Part shown: in pieces, positions 62,658 through 64,000 of the stretch | How positions within the stretch are numbered: the stretch's first letter is position 1 | Layout of the letters: each line of letters starts with the position of its first letter | Assembly (NCBI RefSeq): GCF_002787055.1 | Contig: NZ_CP024808.1 | Coordinates: 372,001-436,000 of the forward strand | Length of the DNA: 64,000 nt | From: Candidatus Nitrosotenuis aquarius | GTDB lineage: Archaea; Thermoproteota; Nitrososphaeria; Nitrososphaerales; Nitrosopumilaceae | Direction: 5' to 3' | Translations under genes and position numbers: made by a program | Notes under the pieces: model-generated | The model's input: only the letters and a program-made list of their open reading frames with translations | Database searches by the model: none | Told to the model about the DNA's origin: nothing

Positions 62658-64000
62658 CTAGTGTTTGAATTTGAATTTTTTAACAAGTAAGGAATTTCCA
62701 AACACAGATGAATCACTTACTATCCACCCAAGTGCTGCAAGCGCTGGCGTCAGAACCAGTGATTGGGTCATCCAATATAGAATTCCTGCGGCTATTGGAA
62801 TGGTTATGGAATTGTAGGCAAATGAAATAGCTAAATTCTGCTTTATTTTTAGCAGTGAATATCTGCCTATTTTCAGAGCATAAAGAACATCATGCAAATC
62901 GTTCTTCATCAGTACGACGTGTCCTGCAGCCATCGCAACATCTGTTCCAGATCCCATTGCGATTCCAATGTTGGCTTGTGTTAATGCTGGCGCATCATTG
63001 ATTCCGTCACCAACCATGACAACTTTATTCCCTTGTTCCTGAAGGGCTCTTATTTGTCCTGATTTTTCAGCAGGGAGAACGTTTGCCAGAACTGTTGATA
63101 TGCCAAGCTTTTGGGCAACGAATTTTGCCGTTCTTTGGTTATCACCGCTTAAGAGTATCACATTTAATCCGAGATGTTTAATTTCATCTATTACATGCTT
63201 TGCGTTTTCTCTCACACTATCAGATACAGCTATTATGCCAGCTACATCATTCTCGATACATACCAAGACTACGGTTTTTCCCTCTGATTCAAGACTTTGT
63301 ATTTTCTTTTGAAATGATTCTGAAATTATGTTGTTTGCGTTTGGTTTTCCAACAAAGATTTTTCTTTGCTGATAGACACCAGTTATGCCATAACCTGACA
63401 ATGCAGAAAATTCAGAAACATCAAGATTTTGGGATTTCTGTTCTAAAGATTTTGATACTATGGCGTGCGCTATTGGATGTTCTGATTTTGACTCTATGGA
63501 AGATGCAATCTGTAGAACGGTTTTTTCATCATACGTATTGTTTGGAATAATGTCAGTAACTGTTGGTTTTCCTGTAGTAAGCGTGCCAGTTTTGTCAAAA
63601 ACTACTGTGTCTATTGTAGCAAGTTTCTCTAGATATTCCCCGCCTTTTAGCAAAACCCCTTGTCTTGCTGCCTTGTCTATTCCCAAAGATACCACCATAG
63701 GTGTAGCAATCCCCAATGCGCACGGACACGACACTACAAGAATAGTTGCAAACACAGTCAGAGAAAACGCATGATCCTGTCCTAGGGCAAGCCACAATAA
63801 CGCCGAGCCAGTCGCAATAACAAGCACGATTGGAATAAAATAGTGTGCAGCTCTGTCGGCTGTTCTCTGAATTGGTGCTCTTGAGCTTCTTGCCTTTTCT
63901 ACCATTTCTATAATGCTGGAAAGGACAGTATCGGTACCAACACTTGTTGCCCTGAATTTCAAATATCCATTTCTGTTAATTGTTGCGCCAATTACTTGAT
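62658..64000 (-). CDS. copA: Cu(I)-type P1B-ATPase, N-terminal part outside the window
   Basis: ATP-driven heavy-metal exporter. The visible 447 codons run off the window edge inside the actuator domain (QVIGATINRNGYLKFRATS). Present are the transmembrane metal motif CPCALGIATPM, the phosphorylated Asp in FDKTGTLTTGKP, SEHPIAHAI in the nucleotide domain, and GDGINDAPAL. The C-terminal helix pair has the usual length. Metal-binding domains, if any, lie beyond 64000. An internal TTG at 63962 is not a start. The copper specificity fits the CPC motif and the cupredoxins nearby. Confidence 0.95.
   Translation of the reverse strand, partial: QVIGATINRNGYLKFRATSVGTDTVLSSIIEMVEKARSSRAPIQRTADRAAHYFIPIVLVIATGSALLWLALGQDHAFSLTVFATILVVSCPCALGIATPMVVSLGIDKAARQGVLLKGGEYLEKLATIDTVVFDKTGTLTTGKPTVTDIIPNNTYDEKTVLQIASSIESKSEHPIAHAIVSKSLEQKSQNLDVSEFSALSGYGITGVYQQRKIFVGKPNANNIISESFQKKIQSLESEGKTVVLVCIENDVAGIIAVSDSVRENAKHVIDEIKHLGLNVILLSGDNQRTAKFVAQKLGISTVLANVLPAEKSGQIRALQEQGNKVVMVGDGINDAPALTQANIGIAMGSGTDVAMAAGHVVLMKNDLHDVLYALKIGRYSLLKIKQNLAISFAYNSITIPIAAGILYWMTQSLVLTPALAALGWIVSDSSVFGNSLLVKKFKFKH

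Noticed and set aside
1-64000. CRISPR arrays
   Set aside because: No series of regularly spaced identical repeats was seen on reading through the window, and no cas gene is present.
1-64000. Insertion sequences or transposase genes
   Set aside because: No DDE, serine or IS200/IS605 transposase recognised; the HUH protein at 50846 is next to plasmid-type genes and lacks the size and context of IS200/IS605.
51842-64000. Right attachment site as a copy of the tRNA-Phe 3' end
   Set aside because: Looked for GATTCAAGTCCCACC and CCCACCCTTGGCA in spacers and genes; only short partial matches such as CTCCCTTGGCG near 53965 inside the CDF gene, not credible.

Overview
The window is chromosomal DNA of an ammonia-oxidising-type archaeon (Nitrososphaerota/Thaumarchaeota, most likely Nitrosopumilales). 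Evidence: an archaeal aRF1 with NIKS and GGQ motifs, an archaeal AspRS joined to gatCAB, PurP instead of PurH, three surface proteins ending in PEFG-CTERM-like tails, membrane-anchored archaeal winged-helix regulators, many TTG/GTG starts, and TATA boxes placed about 25-30 nt before start codons (leaderless transcripts). Assignment below order level is inference.

Layout. 1-7.7 kb: pyrG, a SemiSWEET gene and a tight trpEGDCBA operon on the minus strand; trpF is not in it. 7.8-13.4 kb: small zinc-binding proteins, an ABM-domain protein, ilvD, a membrane-anchored conserved protein, a HIT hydrolase and a coiled-coil protein. 13.4-20.2 kb: a lone receiver protein, a 777-aa secreted HYR-domain protein, aRF1, a HicBA toxin-antitoxin pair, a DsbA-like thiol oxidoreductase and a winged-helix regulator. 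20.2-26.3 kb: metal transport, with cbtBA (cobalt), two tandem winged-helix regulators, an FTR1-type iron permease and an HyuA-like protein. 26.3-35.5 kb: envelope proteins, purP, a SIMPL protein, a DUF4242-histidine kinase fusion, a Toprim protein and NDH-2. 35.6-40.3 kb: aspS-gatCAB, the indirect Asn/Gln-tRNA pathway. 40.3-48.0 kb: acyl-CoA synthetase, a TIGR00300 protein, a multi-TM histidine kinase, an HD hydrolase preceded by an unlisted mini C2H2 zinc finger, and PduO.

From 48.0 kb the character changes. An intact tRNA-Phe(GAA) is followed at once by a tyrosine integrase, a winged-helix protein, a zinc-ribbon protein and an HUH-type replication initiator: a plasmid-like element integrated at the tRNA 3' end. 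Beyond it, to the window edge, lies a metal cassette: a YnfA pair, two cupredoxins, a CDF exporter, wHTH-controlled surface proteins, a His/Lys-rich exported protein, a CFI-box protein, a BNR-repeat protein and a truncated Cu(I)-type P1B-ATPase. No right attachment site is visible.

The most novel points are regulatory and structural. A 13-nt element, TGATTTTACCAGT, lies at nearly the same distance before three cassette genes, with a 9-nt core before a fourth. An inverted repeat CATTCYA-N6-TAGAAYR is shared by the winged-helix pair and the FTR1 gene. A palindrome sits in the divergent cbt promoter. A related Ig-like module recurs in several island surface proteins. Together these suggest a mobile, coordinately regulated surface copper-handling system.
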